In this document: piece by piece, positions 52,958 to 64,000 of the stretch | Numbering within the stretch: position 1 is the stretch's first letter | Layout: the number at the start of each line of letters is the position of its first letter | Assembly (NCBI RefSeq): GCF_045679555.1 | Contig: NC_092096.1 | Span: 31,329,624 to 31,393,623, forward strand | Direction: 5' to 3' | Origin: Salvelinus alpinus | Taxonomy: Eukaryota; Chordata; Actinopteri; Salmoniformes; Salmonidae | Length of the DNA: 64,000 nucleotides | Notes under the pieces: generated by a model | What the model saw: the letters and a program-made list of their open reading frames with translations, nothing else | What the model was told of the DNA's origin: nothing | Database searches by the model: none | Position numbers and translations under genes: made by a program

Positions 52958-53130
52958 AACAACCCCATGGTGTGAGGCTGTTTCTCACCCAGCGCCAGGC
53001 CGCCAAGCTCCCTCCATTGTTCTGTCATTCACCGCACCATCCACACAGTCCTACAGAAGCATGCAGGGGGAAGCAGTGCAGGTAGCCAGGAGACAAAAGG
53101 GAAAGCAGGGCAGCCTCAAATGAGTCCCCT

Positions 53131-53177
53131 CCCTTCCTTCCTTCCTTCCTTCCTTCCTTCCTTCCTTCCTTCCTTCC
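53131..53177. repeat. (CCTT)n microsatellite
   Basis: About 11 CCTT units. Confidence 0.95.
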
Positions 53178-53319
53178 ATCCATCCTCAATGGACAACCAT
53201 GCGTGGCCGTTCCGCTGGCTGCCGACTCACGCTTAGGGGGATGTATGGGCATCAGGGGAGGTGGGCGGTGCTGTTCGGGAGTTACCATGGTGGTGGGAGG
53301 GAACAATGGAACAGATATA

Positions 53320-54868
53320 CAGTGTATTCGGAAAGTATTCAGACCCCTTGACTTTTTGTTTGTTTTTTCTTCATCAATCTACACACAATACCCCATAACA
53401 ACAAAGCAAAAACAGGTGTAAAAAAAATATATATATATTAAAAAAAAAATCTCCACATTTAGAAAAAACATAAAACTTCAATGTCAAGAATTAAGACCCT
53501 TTACTCAGTACTTTGTTGAAGCACCTTTGGCAGCGTTTACAGCCTTGAGTCTTCTTGGGTATGACACTACAAGCTTGGCACACCTGTATTTGGGAGTTTC
53601 TCCCATTCTTCTCTGCAGATCCTCTCAAGCTCTATCAGTCGCTGCACAGCTATTTTCAGGTCTCTCCAGAGATGTTCTACTGGGTTCAAATCCGGGCTCT
53701 GGCTGGGCCACTCAAGGACCTTCAGAGACTTGTTCTGAAGCCACTCCTGCGTTGTCTTGGCTGTGTGCTTAGGGTCGTTGTCCTGTTGGAAGGTGAACCG
53801 TCGCCTCAGTTTGTCCTGAGAGCTCCGGAGGTCGTTTTCATCAAGGATCTCTCTGTACTTTGCTCCGTTCATCTTACCCTCGATCCTGACTAGTCTCACA
53901 GTCCCTGCTGCTGAAAAACATCCCCACAAGATGATTCTGCCACCAGCATGCTTCACCTTGGGGATGGTACCAGGTTTCCTCCAGACGTGAAGCTTGACAT
54001 TGAAACTAAGATTGAACTCTTTGGCCTCATCAGACCAGATAATCTTGTTTCTCATTGACTAAGAGTCCTTTAGGTGCCTTTTGGCAAACTCCAAGCAGGC
54101 TGTCATGTGTCTTTTACTGAGGAGTGGCTTCTGTCTGGCTACTCTTCCATTAAGCCCACATTGGTGGAGTGCTGCAGAGTTGGTTGTCCTTCTGGAAGGT
54201 TCTCCCATCTTCACAGAGGAACTCTAGAGCTCTGTCAGAGTGACCATCGGGATCTTGGTCACCTCCCTGACCAAGGCCCTTCTCCCCCGATTGCTCAGTT
54301 TGACCGGATGGCCAGCTCTAGGAATAGTCTTGGTGGTTCCAAACTTCTTCCATTTAAAAATGATGAAGGCCACTGTGTTCTTGGGGACCTTCAATGCTGC
54401 ATAATTTGTGTTGGTGCCCTTCCCCAGATCAGTGCCTTGACACAATCCTATCTCAGCTCTATGGAGCTCTATGGACAATTCTTTCAAACTCATGGCTTAG
54501 TGCATGTCAGAGCAAAAACTATCAACTGTGGGACCTTATATGGACAGGTGTGTGCCCATCCAAATCATGTCCAATCAATTGAATATACAACAGGTGGACT
54601 CAAATCAAGTTGTAGAACTATCTCAAGGATGATCAATGGAAACAGTATGCACCTGAGCTCAATTTTCAAGTCTCATAGCAAAGGCTCTGAATACTTATGT
54701 AAATAAGGTATTTCTGTTTTGTATTTGTAATAAAAATGGGCAAACATTTCTAAAAACCTGTTTTCACTTTGTCATTATGGGGTATTGTGTGTAGATTGAT
54801 GAGGAAAAATGTTTAGAATAAGGGGTCTGGAAAAAGTCAAGGGTTCTGATTACTTTCCGAATGCACTG
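53320..54868 (-). mobile_element. Tc1-like transposon C, complete ends
   Basis: The element is 1549 bp, starts CAGTGTATTCGGAAAGTATT, ends with the imperfect complement (..TACTTTCCGAATGCACTG), and has TA on both sides (53318-53319, 54869-54870). The terminal repeats also share GTATTGTGTGTAGATTGATG. A third Tc1 family in the window. Confidence 0.95.
53507..54493 (-). pseudogene. Tc1-like transposase (element C), several breaks
   Basis: The N-terminal open part 54493-54224 has LKVPKNTVAFIIFKWKKFGT (helix-turn-helix) and a basic stretch. The main catalytic part 54055-53567 has IWSDEAKE (first Asp), [19 protein letters not shown] (second Asp) and [11 protein letters not shown] (Glu). Frame breaks occur between the two parts and near 53567, before the C-terminal YPRRL-type tail. 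All three catalytic residues survive, but no full reading frame does. Confidence 0.9.
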
Positions 54869-54870
54869 TA

Positions 54871-57800
54871 TGAGGCTAACCCAAGGTTTAATGGTCTGCT
54901 TATCTCCTGAGCCAGTCCTACTGTGTCTGCAGCCCATTACAACCTGACCTCTAGCCTCATACACCCTGTTGGAGGCAGACAGACCCACATTCTCCACACA
55001 CCCTTCATCTTTGGAATGCCTAGTATCTGTACACATGAACCACCCATCAACCTCTGTCTGACCTGTTTTTAAGAATACCAGTACAAAAATGGGGCATTAC
55101 ACAGTAGCTGACACCCCATAATATTCTGTGTCAGCCTTTTGAATGCTTGGATCTAAGGCTACCTAGCAACCTGGCACAGAGAGGAGGGCTCATCCAAGCA
55201 GGAGGGGAATCAGCAACAGCAGCACTTAACACTGGGTTATTGTGTCAGTAGTGGTTTGCCCCAACAAAAGGAGGTAATAGAGAGATGAAGAGATGTCTTG
55301 GCCGTGCCAGTACGAGCCAATAAGACCCCTCGGGACGCTTAAAGAAAAGAAAACCATCGGTTCCTCGTCCCTTTCATTGGGTTTATCTAAAAAAATATAT
55401 AAACATTTGCCAACGACAGTCAGAGCCAAGCGCCATTCAATCCCTCGCTCCTTTTGTGTGAGCCCTCGCGTTTTTTGGGCTCGGTTTCTTGGCAGCAGCT
55501 TCTTCACTCTCATACAGTCTCAACTCTGGGACTATTGGGGTTTCATAGAGCTATCAAAAGAGCCAAAGAGACGCTGGGCTGCAGCAAAGCCGGTCCACAG
55601 CAGCCAGCTAGAGCAGTAGCAGCAACAAATGTCTATCACGTCAGACTGGAAGATATCGTCACTTCTCATGGCCAGGATGAATTCAAACAACCTAAAGAGC
55701 CATGGTACAATACCAGCTTCCTTTGTCCTTTCATGGGGTAGAATAATATATTCTGTCTAGAACATGAGAAAGGATGTGTAAAACCAAATACAATAACAAC
55801 TATGACCCTGTAAAACACAGAGCCAGGACAAACACAATGCATGAGAATGGAACAAGTCCTCTCTGACCGCAAGGTTGTGGAGTCAATTTCCAAGAGAGGT
55901 CTCAATAACTGTCACAACCTTTGCTTGGAATCCAGGTTCTTTAGATTCAGGTTAAACAAATACAAGAGGGAGATACGAATAAGATGGCTGTGCAGCTCTT
56001 CTGTAACGCATCAGGGTGCCCGCTCATCAAGTGACAGAAGGAGATGAGGAGATAAAAAGAAAAGTAGCGGTGAGTCAGACCAGTGTGTTGTGTCTCTATG
56101 GTTACTGATGGGCCAATAGGAGAGAGCAGAGCAGTAGTAGCCTGAAGGCACCTGATGGCAGTACTGACCCATCCTCCCCTGCCAGGCAGCCACCTTCCTC
56201 TACTATACACCTTTACAGGTCTACCACAGATACACCGATACAGCCACAGCACACACCTCCAACAACACAACACATACCAACAACACAACACACACCTCCA
56301 ACGGGTCTCCTAGAAACACACTGACCTCAAGTACATGTAGGGAGCATGGAGCTGGACAGAGTGCAGAAGTATATGTATCAATCAGAACCATCTGATGTTA
56401 AATGCATAGTTTCTACCTCTCTCATACTCTGTCAGGCCCGTCTGTTTCATTTTCTGCTTTAGCTAACATTTTTTGGTCTTGTAATGATGTGGCGTTGTTG
56501 GTCTGGCACCCACGGCAATTTCAAAGTAGTGTGATAGCACAAACCACACTGTTATTGAGGGGGAACTGAGCACATTGAGTAGTGGGAGAACATGTTGTCC
56601 CTTTCTCCTACCCGCGTCATCCTTCACTTCACATTGGAGGTTGAGTTTGAAGGGGTATTCATCATTCAATCAAATACCACACACATACTCCCTTCAATGT
56701 GGTTTCACTCTCAGGAACGCTAGAGTGGTGGGGTATTGCTGTGTAGCCTAGTTCCAACAGCTCCAAGGCTGGACTCTTTTAGTGTGGGCCACTAGAAAAG
56801 TATGGCACTGAAGACTTGATTTCCTCCACAGGATACTTTTCCTCCATCTCATTAAGCAATTTCAACATTACAACAAGCTAATGTCTTATAACAAAACAAA
56901 TACCTCTGGCAACCAGTGCAGGGCACTGATCTAGAATAGGTCACAATTCAATTATTTCAGATGGAGCTCCTTGTTCTCACAATGAGAGAAAAACAGAACA
57001 CACTAAGACTGACTCCAAGAATCAAATGTAGTAATGGGATTACCGAGCCTTGGGAAACAAACTGTCCTCCTATTTTCTTATTAGCTTTGTCATTCATGCT
57101 CATTTTCTTCTTAGCTTTTGTATCATCCCCCTTTAATTTGAAGGAATCAAAAGAAGGAGCGGAATTTTAATTAGGCTAGGTTCTAAAATGAAATGCCACA
57201 CACAGAGTATACCGCGTCGTCTCCCATTTGTACACCGGATCATCTGTTAGTCAAAACACATGAGGCGGCAGCGTTTTAAGCCGCGCAGTATATGGAGGGA
57301 AAAATGCCAGCCACCCTCAGATCCATGAGTGGTTGCTACTCTGGCAAAATATCAATCCATTTGCACCAATCCATGTTCCATCAACCACCATTTATTTACA
57401 GAAATCCTCATTTGTGCAGATGCACGGTACACAGTTTACATAAAGACGATCCCTCACAAAACATGGCATTTCCTTGGGGGGACGTTTGGAGGGGTTTAAC
57501 GCTGCATGTTTCTATGGCAATTTATAAACCGAGGAGCATGGTGCAAAGTTGAGGTTTGGCATCAAATTGATGGACATCCTCCTCTTGGGCTTTGACTAAC
57601 ACTTTTGCGGTTGACACAATTTACATTATAGTGTTTATTAGTCATTTATATTTAGAGAACTATGCTAATGCACTTCTCCCAAACAAAGCATTTGAAAAGT
57701 AATGTGTATAAAAGCCCAATGGCCCAAACAAAAAATGTGCATGACCCTGGTCCTTGCATGGGTAGCCCCACATGAAGAATTCCCGATTGAGGTTAAGTTC

Positions 57801-60800
57801 TGTGTTAAGCTCACAAGAACAGCCTCTCTAAACACACACAGGGCTGACTGAACACCTACATTAACCTAACTACCTACCACACGGCTGTGGGAACTCCGGG
57901 GGACTATTATATCTGATTGACAGTCCTCTGGAAGAAAAAGAAAAAAACAGGAGAACACTGAAGATGTCCCTCCCACCTCTTATTCCCCCCAGCCAAGTCC
58001 CTTCAAAGCTCATTCCTACATTCATTTCCTCCAAGGGTTCTTGAAAGGGGGACCGAAAGGGAAGCTGGGAACAGGAGGCTCGGAAAAACACTGATGTTTT
58101 CTACAACAACAAAAAAGAGAGCTCAGCTGAAGAGTTCATTATTCAGCAGGACAGAGAAGCTCCCTGAATTCCTGGGCATTAACTAATGAGGAACTAACGA
58201 GCCGAGCGGAGCTCCCATGTAAAGGCTGGATAAATCACACAGCGCAACACAGGCTTCCGGATTCCTCACAGGCCTTGCGGCAGCACAACCCAACAACGTC
58301 AACACATTCCGCACCCATTTGTTACCATTTAACAACGCAAAACCGAGAGCATGCACTGTGTACACTTGCACATATGTTTATTGTGGATCAAATAACCCAC
58401 ACATAGCTGAAAGTCCAAGAAACACAGTGTCCAAGCCAGGTCATATTCACCAGGCAGGGCAGTGGGTGAAGAGTGACGAGTGGACAAGTGCTGAGGACAG
58501 CCACCACACTCCCATTCTGATTGGTTCAAGCTGGGGTTGGTCCAATGAGGGCAGAAGGCCCAGAGACAAGTCTCTCGGGGCCCATGTACAAGTCTAAAAT
58601 ACTCTCTCTGCATTAAAACTAAGGTATAACAATAGTTAAATGGGATAATCATAAAGTATTATGGCTTTGGGGTATATCACATATGTATAATTCTTAATCT
58701 TATAAAGACTCCTTTGTGACTTATATACTGTAATAACAGCGTTACCTTTTCAAGCCCATTGTATAAAACACACAGAAGGTAAAATATGGACTTTAATGAA
58801 TCCCAAACCGGGGCCCAGTGTGTGTGTGTGTCTGCAGATGACTTGTGTTCTGGGGAAAATGTAATGAGTCTCTGAGTCCCCAGAGTGAGTTCTAATATCA
58901 GAGGAATGTAAATGAACTGTGCGGATCATCTGAGCAGTGGTGGCCAGTGGGAAGCTCATCAGGTTTCTGAGGGTTTTGCTTTGAGCTCTCTGCACTCCCA
59001 GCCATAGCGAGGGATGAGTAGCAGACTTTTAAGCAAATAAACCAGATTTCTAACAGCTCCCAAACAAGAAAATAGTCTGGTTGAGTGATTCAATTTTTGG
59101 GGCCACCGGCCAAATATTTTCGGCGTCGCCGCCGTGCAAGAACGCTGGGCTATGGTCGACGCTGTGGTGACAACAGGATGACAGGAGCTAAAGAAGCATT
59201 AGGGTTCTAGGCCTGTTTGTTATTGGTTAGATCCTCAGGACAGGAGACCCAAACCAACTATGTAATAAAATGGTGTTGACTTCTCATTTTGAAGACTAGA
59301 AAGTATGGGATTGATGAGAATGACAGACAAAACCTGACTTGAACAGAACAGTGTTCTACAAGCAAGGAAATTGCCCAGGGTGCTATGAGAGATCGAGACC
59401 CCACACAAAACACCCACAGACATCCCACTTGTTTCAGGGCCAGGTGTATTCTTATCCCCCTATGTTTGCAAGGCAAAACAAAATGAGTGAGCTTTGAGGC
59501 ATTCTGTACTTCCTCTCCTCTCACTCAGTCTGCGCCTCTAGGCCGGGGACAAACATTCAATGTCTTTTTTTTTGCCAAGAGTGGCATTCAAGCACAAGAA
59601 CTTCAGATATGAAGGGAAAACAAAAACATTTTCTTGATATCGCTCTCTATCTTTGTGTATTTCATGCTTCCTGAATCAGGATAAGCTGGGGTAATGCAAC
59701 TCTCCTGAGGCTGGATCACAGCTGATGAGGCTTCTGTCTGTGAACTCTTTCTCTAATAAACATACTATTTGTTTCTAGGTTGAGTACTTCGGGACTGAAC
59801 AGTGTGCTATAGCAGCACTAGAGGCTCTCTTCCACGTAGCCTGCTGTGGGTGGAATCACATGTAGGTGGATTGGAGCTGGAGGGAGAAGCCTCTGCCTGT
59901 GGTTTGGCTGTGTGATTCTCTTATGTAATCTCAATTGGGTCTGACAGAATGCTGTAATAATCACAGCAAGTAGGCTCACCATCGTGTTCCATACCAGTTT
60001 GTGCTCCATACTGATTACGTTTTGATTATGCTCTGCATTAGTGTCTAATGGTCCTTATCTTTTGTAGAGGAACTATTTCCCCTGCAGGACAATGACCCAG
60101 CCCATTCCTGCCAGACCCCTAAAGGGTATAGTACACTGGAGAGAAAGAGCCATCTGATTTCCTCAGTCCTACTGTACATCTCTAGAGCTACTAAACCTCA
60201 TCTTCAGTTCAGGACATAAAAACAGTGTTTAAATACAATCCCCAAACCATAGATACACTTTGGAGTAATATCAAAATAACCCAGTTGTCCAATGAAGCGT
60301 TGCACAAGTCCCAGCATGCACTGCAAATCCACAAGCACTATGGGAAGAGAAGAGAGTCATGCAAAAGGGTAGAGATTCATTGGCATCTGTTCATAGACAC
60401 GATGACGTCCACTGCACATGGAGACAAACAGACGGGGATTTGGTACACTGGGCATTAAAAAAAACATGGCCGCCGTGCCAAATCCCCAACCAATGCCAGA
60501 GGCTGATAAAGCACTTCACAGCACTACCGAGCTATAAAGTATGAACCAGCGCTCTAATGCCAGTTTACCCTCCTTTCCGGGACGAGCTGGCTGGCCTAAC
60601 ACCACCACCCCCGCTACCAGCTCTGGCAGCCCACCGTGTTAAAATAAGTCTGGCTAAGGGACACACTGCCACCTCTAAGGCTTTGAGTGAGAACAGAGCC
60701 GTGGCCACACTGAGTGAGGTAATGAGAGTGAGAATCATCAGCGTGAATTACAGACTACAGGTTCAACTCAAGTCATCAACTCCAGGCCCTGAGAGGGCAA

Positions 60801-61365
60801 GACCACCCACTCTGAGAAGATTATCTGATAATCCAAATATCAAACAAAGGCTATTCTACCATGTAGCAACTTCGGCCGCCACTGCTTAGCTTAAATTAAC
60901 CTGGAATTAAAATGTTTGCTTTGATGTTGAGCAAAAAAATTGTTCAGGGCCGATAAGCAACTTGAAATTGAAACCAAAGTCAAAGAACCTCAAATCCTCC
61001 GTGAAGCGTAGAAGATAGAGCATAATTAAATTCCATCACCTCTCTGATATCAGAAGTTATTTGATCCATTTAAACTATTTGCCCTTTGTAGAAGATTCCC
61101 ATAAGCACTAGGTTAACAGCACACGGCTTCAATAACACTTCTCTTCCACACATTCACACTTGTTCTCTCTCTGTCTCTCTTTCACATGTCCCCCTGAGCA
61201 GTCTCTCCCAGTCCTACCCATCCAATACACAATCCAGTCAGAACATGTTAAGCCAACGCCCTTTCACACCTGCTGCTTCACAAGGCAATGCACTAAACTA
61301 CTCAACACAAAGGAGACTAGCATTAGCTAACATGTATAAGGGCAACATGGTGGGACTATGATACT
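54871..61365. other. 6.5 kb of intron with nothing recognised
   Basis: There are no terminal inverted repeats, SINE boxes or exons that I can support. The open frames are short and overlap on both strands. This is the largest repeat-poor stretch of the window. Confidence 0.5.
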
Positions 61366-62820
61366 ACATACACCTTAGCCAAATACATTTAAACTCAGTT
61401 TGACAATTCCTGACATTTAAGCCTAGTAAAAATTCCCTGTCTTAGGTCAGTTAGGATCACCACTTTGTTTTAAGAATGTGAAATGTCAGAATAATAGTAG
61501 AGAGAATTATTTATTTCAGCTTTTATTTCTTTCATCACATTCCCAGTGGGTCAGAAGTTTACATACACTCAATTAGTATTTGGTAGCATTGCCTTTAAAT
61601 TGTTTAACTTGGGTCAAACGTTTCGGGTAGCCTTCCAGCACACGCTTTATCAGTTCTGCCCACAAATTTTCTATGGGATTGAGGACAGGGTTTTGTGATG
61701 GCCACTCCCATACCTTGACTTTGTTGTCCTTAAGCCATTTTGTCACAACTTTGGAAGTATGCTTGGGGTCATTGTCTATTTGGAGGACACATTTTCAACC
61801 AAGCTTTAACTTCCTGACTGATGTCTTGAGATATTGCTTCAATATATCCACATAATTTTTCTTCCTCGTGATGCCATCTATTTTGTGCAGTGCACCAGTC
61901 CCTCCTGCAGCAAAGCACCCCCACAACATGATGCTGCCACCTCTGTACTTCACGGTTGGGATGGTGTTATTCGGCTTGCAAGCCTCCCCCTTTTTCCTCC
62001 AAACATAACGATGGTCATTTTTGCCAAACAGTTCTATTTTTGTTTAATCAGACCAGAGGACATTTCTCCAAAAAGTACAATCTTTTGTCCCCATGTGCAT
62101 TTGCAAACCGTAGTCTGGCTTCTTTATGGTGGTTTTGGAGCAGTGGCTTCTTCCTTGCGGAGCGGCCTTTCAGGTTATGTCAATATAGGACTAATTTTAC
62201 TGTGGATATAGATACTTTTGTACCCATTTCCTCCAGCATCTTCACAAGGTCCTTCCTGAGCGGTATGACGGCTGCGTGGTCCCATGGTGTTTATACTTGC
62301 ATACTATTGTTTGTACAGATGAACGTGGTACCTTCAGGCGTTTGGAAATTGCTCCCAAGGATGAACCAGACTTGTGGAGGTCTACACGTTTTTTTCTGAG
62401 GTCTTTGCTGATTTCTTTTGATTTTCCCATGATGTCAAGCAAAGAGGCACTAGAGTTTGAAGGGTGGCGTTGAAATACATCCACAGGTACACCACCAATT
62501 GACTCAAATTCTGTCAATTAGCCTATCAGAAGGTTCCAAAGCCATGACATAATTTTCTGGAATTTTCAAAGCTGTTTAAAAGCACAGTCAACTTAGTGTA
62601 TGTTAAACTTCTGACCCACTGGAATTGTGATAGAGTGAGTTATAAGTGAAATAATCTGTCTGTAAACAATTGTTGGAAAAATGACTTGTGTCATGCACAA
62701 AGTAGATGTCCTAACCGACTTGCCAAAACTATAGTTTGTTAACAAGAAATTTGTGGAGTGGTTGAAAAACAAGTTTTAATGACTCAAACCTAAGTGCTTG
62801 TAAACTTCCGACTTCAACTG
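61366..62820 (-). mobile_element. Sleeping Beauty-like Tc1 transposon D, left outer end lost
   Basis: The right end has the outer repeat (..GTAAACTTCCGACTTCAACTG, TA at 62821) and, about 210 bp inside, a second copy (..CTTCTGACCCACTGGAATTG): the IR/DR arrangement. The left side keeps the inner repeat CCCAGTGGGTCAGAAGTTTA (about 61545) and the stretch CATACACCTTAGCCAAATAC at 61366, but the outermost 20 or so bases are gone. The sequence closely resembles Sleeping Beauty-type salmonid elements. Confidence 0.92.
61580..62430 (-). pseudogene. Sleeping Beauty-like transposase, deletions and frameshifts
   Basis: It starts MGKSKEISKDLRKKRVDLHK at 62430, with GAISKRLKVPRSSVQTIV as the first paired-domain helices. 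After RSGR about 70 bp are deleted, and reading resumes at DLVKMLEEMGTKVSIS. Recognisable further on are GGSIMLWGCFAAGG, DNDPKHTSKVV and [12 protein letters not shown] second deletion joins this to LEGYPKRLTQVKQFKGN. The first catalytic Asp region is damaged. Confidence 0.85.
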
Positions 62821-63049
62821 TAGCAATGTAAAGTACCTACGGAGCCAGATGGAAGGAGCCCAGGACGGTGACTGGGCACAATGTTTGACACATTGTGCTT
62901 TGATCAGTGTGTGAGTGGAGCAAGTCAAGGAAATCCCAAGACACTCTGTTTTGACTGGCATACCCCGACTTGGGACATCTACTTATCTTACAGGCAGAAC
63001 ACACTGACAATGTTTCAATGTCTAGAGGGGGAGAAAGGGGTTGTAGAAA

Positions 63050-63175
63050 CATAATGAGAGGGTGAACTGAGGAGATGAAGACAGAGAGAGCTGAGGAGAT
63101 GATGACAGAGCGAGAGAGAGAGTGTAAGAGTGAGTGAGAGAGGGGGGTGGAGTTTGAGAGAGAGAGAGACTAAGT
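63050..63175. repeat. GA-rich simple sequence
   Basis: An imperfect (GA)n and GAGGAGATGA-type repeat, about 125 bp. Confidence 0.8.
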
Positions 63176-63779
63176 GGGATGGAGAATGTGGGGAGAAACT
63201 GGATCAATGGCTGATTTTTACAACAGTGTTACATAAGACTATTTAAAGTTTGGCAAGGCTCTTATCCAGGATGTGTTGATGGCTTCCAGGGTATTGTTCT
63301 TCTGGAGACACTTCAGAGAGATCTGGATTTTTGATGAAGTGAGAGGGTGTCACGCCAAGGCAGTGGAAATCGCCAGCTCATGTGAACTACACCTGTTGTT
63401 GCAGAGTTCCTGAGTTTATGACTCAAGTGAAGATCCATAAAATGCTAATCTGTTCATTATTAACCCATTACAATAAATGAAAGATGGTAAACAAGGGTTT
63501 CTTCAGTGCAAGTTAAAAGACCTTCAATGATCGTGTTAGCATTGTTGGTTTGGTCAGTGTGGCGATACCCACTACAGGTCAGGAAGAGAAGAGTATTTTT
63601 CATAAAGCAAATGCTACAGATACACAGAAATGTTAAAACATGATCTTTATTTGAAGAAGGAGAAAACACAACCTTCCTCATGTTTCTCCAGGGCTTCAAG
63701 GAGAATGTATTGCAATAGTTTGAACATACATTTTTAAGCCCATCATTTTCCCCAACGTAATTCTCCGTTGTCTCCAAAC

Positions 63780-64000
63780 TAGAGGTCGACCGATTATGAT
63801 TTTTCAACGCCGATACCGATACCGATTATTGGAGGACCAAAAAAGCCGATACCGATTAATCGGACGATTTTTTAAATGTATCTGTAATAATGACAATTAC
63901 AACAATACTGAATGAACACTTATTTTAACTTAATATAATACATCAATAAAATCAATTTAGCCTCAAATAAATAATGAAACATGTTCAATTTGTTTTAAAT
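63780..64000. mobile_element. start of a dispersed salmonid repeat, cut by window edge
   Basis: TAGAGGTCGACCGATTATGA, repeated CCGATACCGATT words and CAACAATACTGAATGAACAC: a repeat I recognise as common in salmonids. It runs off the window. Its start resembles a transposon terminus, but the class is not determined. Confidence 0.7.

Larger units (their letters stand above)
44938..64000 (-). other. pawr intron 2 (partial; continues past the window)
   Basis: This lies upstream of exon 3 in the sense direction. The large N-terminal pawr exon (SAC domain) was looked for by its expected protein features and not seen. Stretches with no recognised feature are 45332-46149, 46243-47540, 48137-50098, 50243-51589, 51813-52528, 54871-61365 and 62823-63779. 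Confidence 0.7.

Noticed and set aside
55226..55619. Overlapping 95- and 108-codon frames as an exon or conserved gene
   Set aside because: Both strands are open over the same bases, and no family motif or splice-site pair supports either.
45332..64000. N-terminal pawr exon (SAC domain) in the right-hand part
   Set aside because: No minus-strand stretch with the expected Lys/Arg-rich KRRSTGVVNIP-type sequence was seen. Probably outside the window.

Overview
The window looks like salmonid fish DNA (Salmo, Oncorhynchus or Salvelinus type). It is AT-rich, with long CA/TG microsatellites and several minisatellites. It is packed with repeats I recognise from salmonid genomes: Tc1-like transposons of several families (one close to Sleeping Beauty), an L2/CR1-like LINE in three copies, tRNA-derived SINEs and foldback MITEs. 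The family names rest on recognition, not on a search.

The only host gene I can support is the 3' part of pawr (prostate apoptosis response 4, Par-4) on the minus strand. Five coding exons lie at 44806-44937, 28710-28744, 25900-26023, 23362-23466 and 18920-19006. All have GT..AG borders and compatible phases, and joined they give 160 residues plus a stop codon. The product is the acidic Leu-Asp-Glu segment, a short linker, a basic low-complexity stretch and the C-terminal coiled coil/leucine zipper ending in VVGQLTR. The large N-terminal exon was not found. It should lie beyond position 64000, so 44938-64000 is read as intron. I number the exons 3-7 by analogy with the mammalian gene.

Layout. 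1-18900: 3' side of pawr, with no other gene seen. It holds foldback repeats, a MITE, LINE copy A with a Tc1 element nested inside it, a hAT-like MITE, a second Tc1 and a TIR element with tRNA-like segments. 18920-26023: exons 7, 6 and 5. The introns hold a 58-bp minisatellite, a G-rich (on the sense strand) minisatellite touching the exon 6 donor, a 116-bp (TG)n just upstream of exon 6, and LINE copy C. 26024-44805: exon 4 and the 16-kb intron 3, holding a deleted Tc1, several duplicated non-coding blocks, a SINE, and a near full-length LINE copy B that is inserted in another Tc1 fragment. 44806-44937: exon 3. 44938-64000: intron 2, with an 18-bp CT-rich array, (CA)n, a 59-bp minisatellite, SINEs, a third complete Tc1, a Sleeping Beauty-like Tc1 and the start of a further repeat at the right edge.

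The transposases and LINE proteins are all broken by frameshifts, stops or deletions, so the mobile elements are relics. The most interesting signals are the splicing-relevant repeats packed around pawr exon 6 (an exon of exactly five heptads), a canonical 2A-like motif in the LINE, and an exact empty-site proof of a Tc1 insertion.
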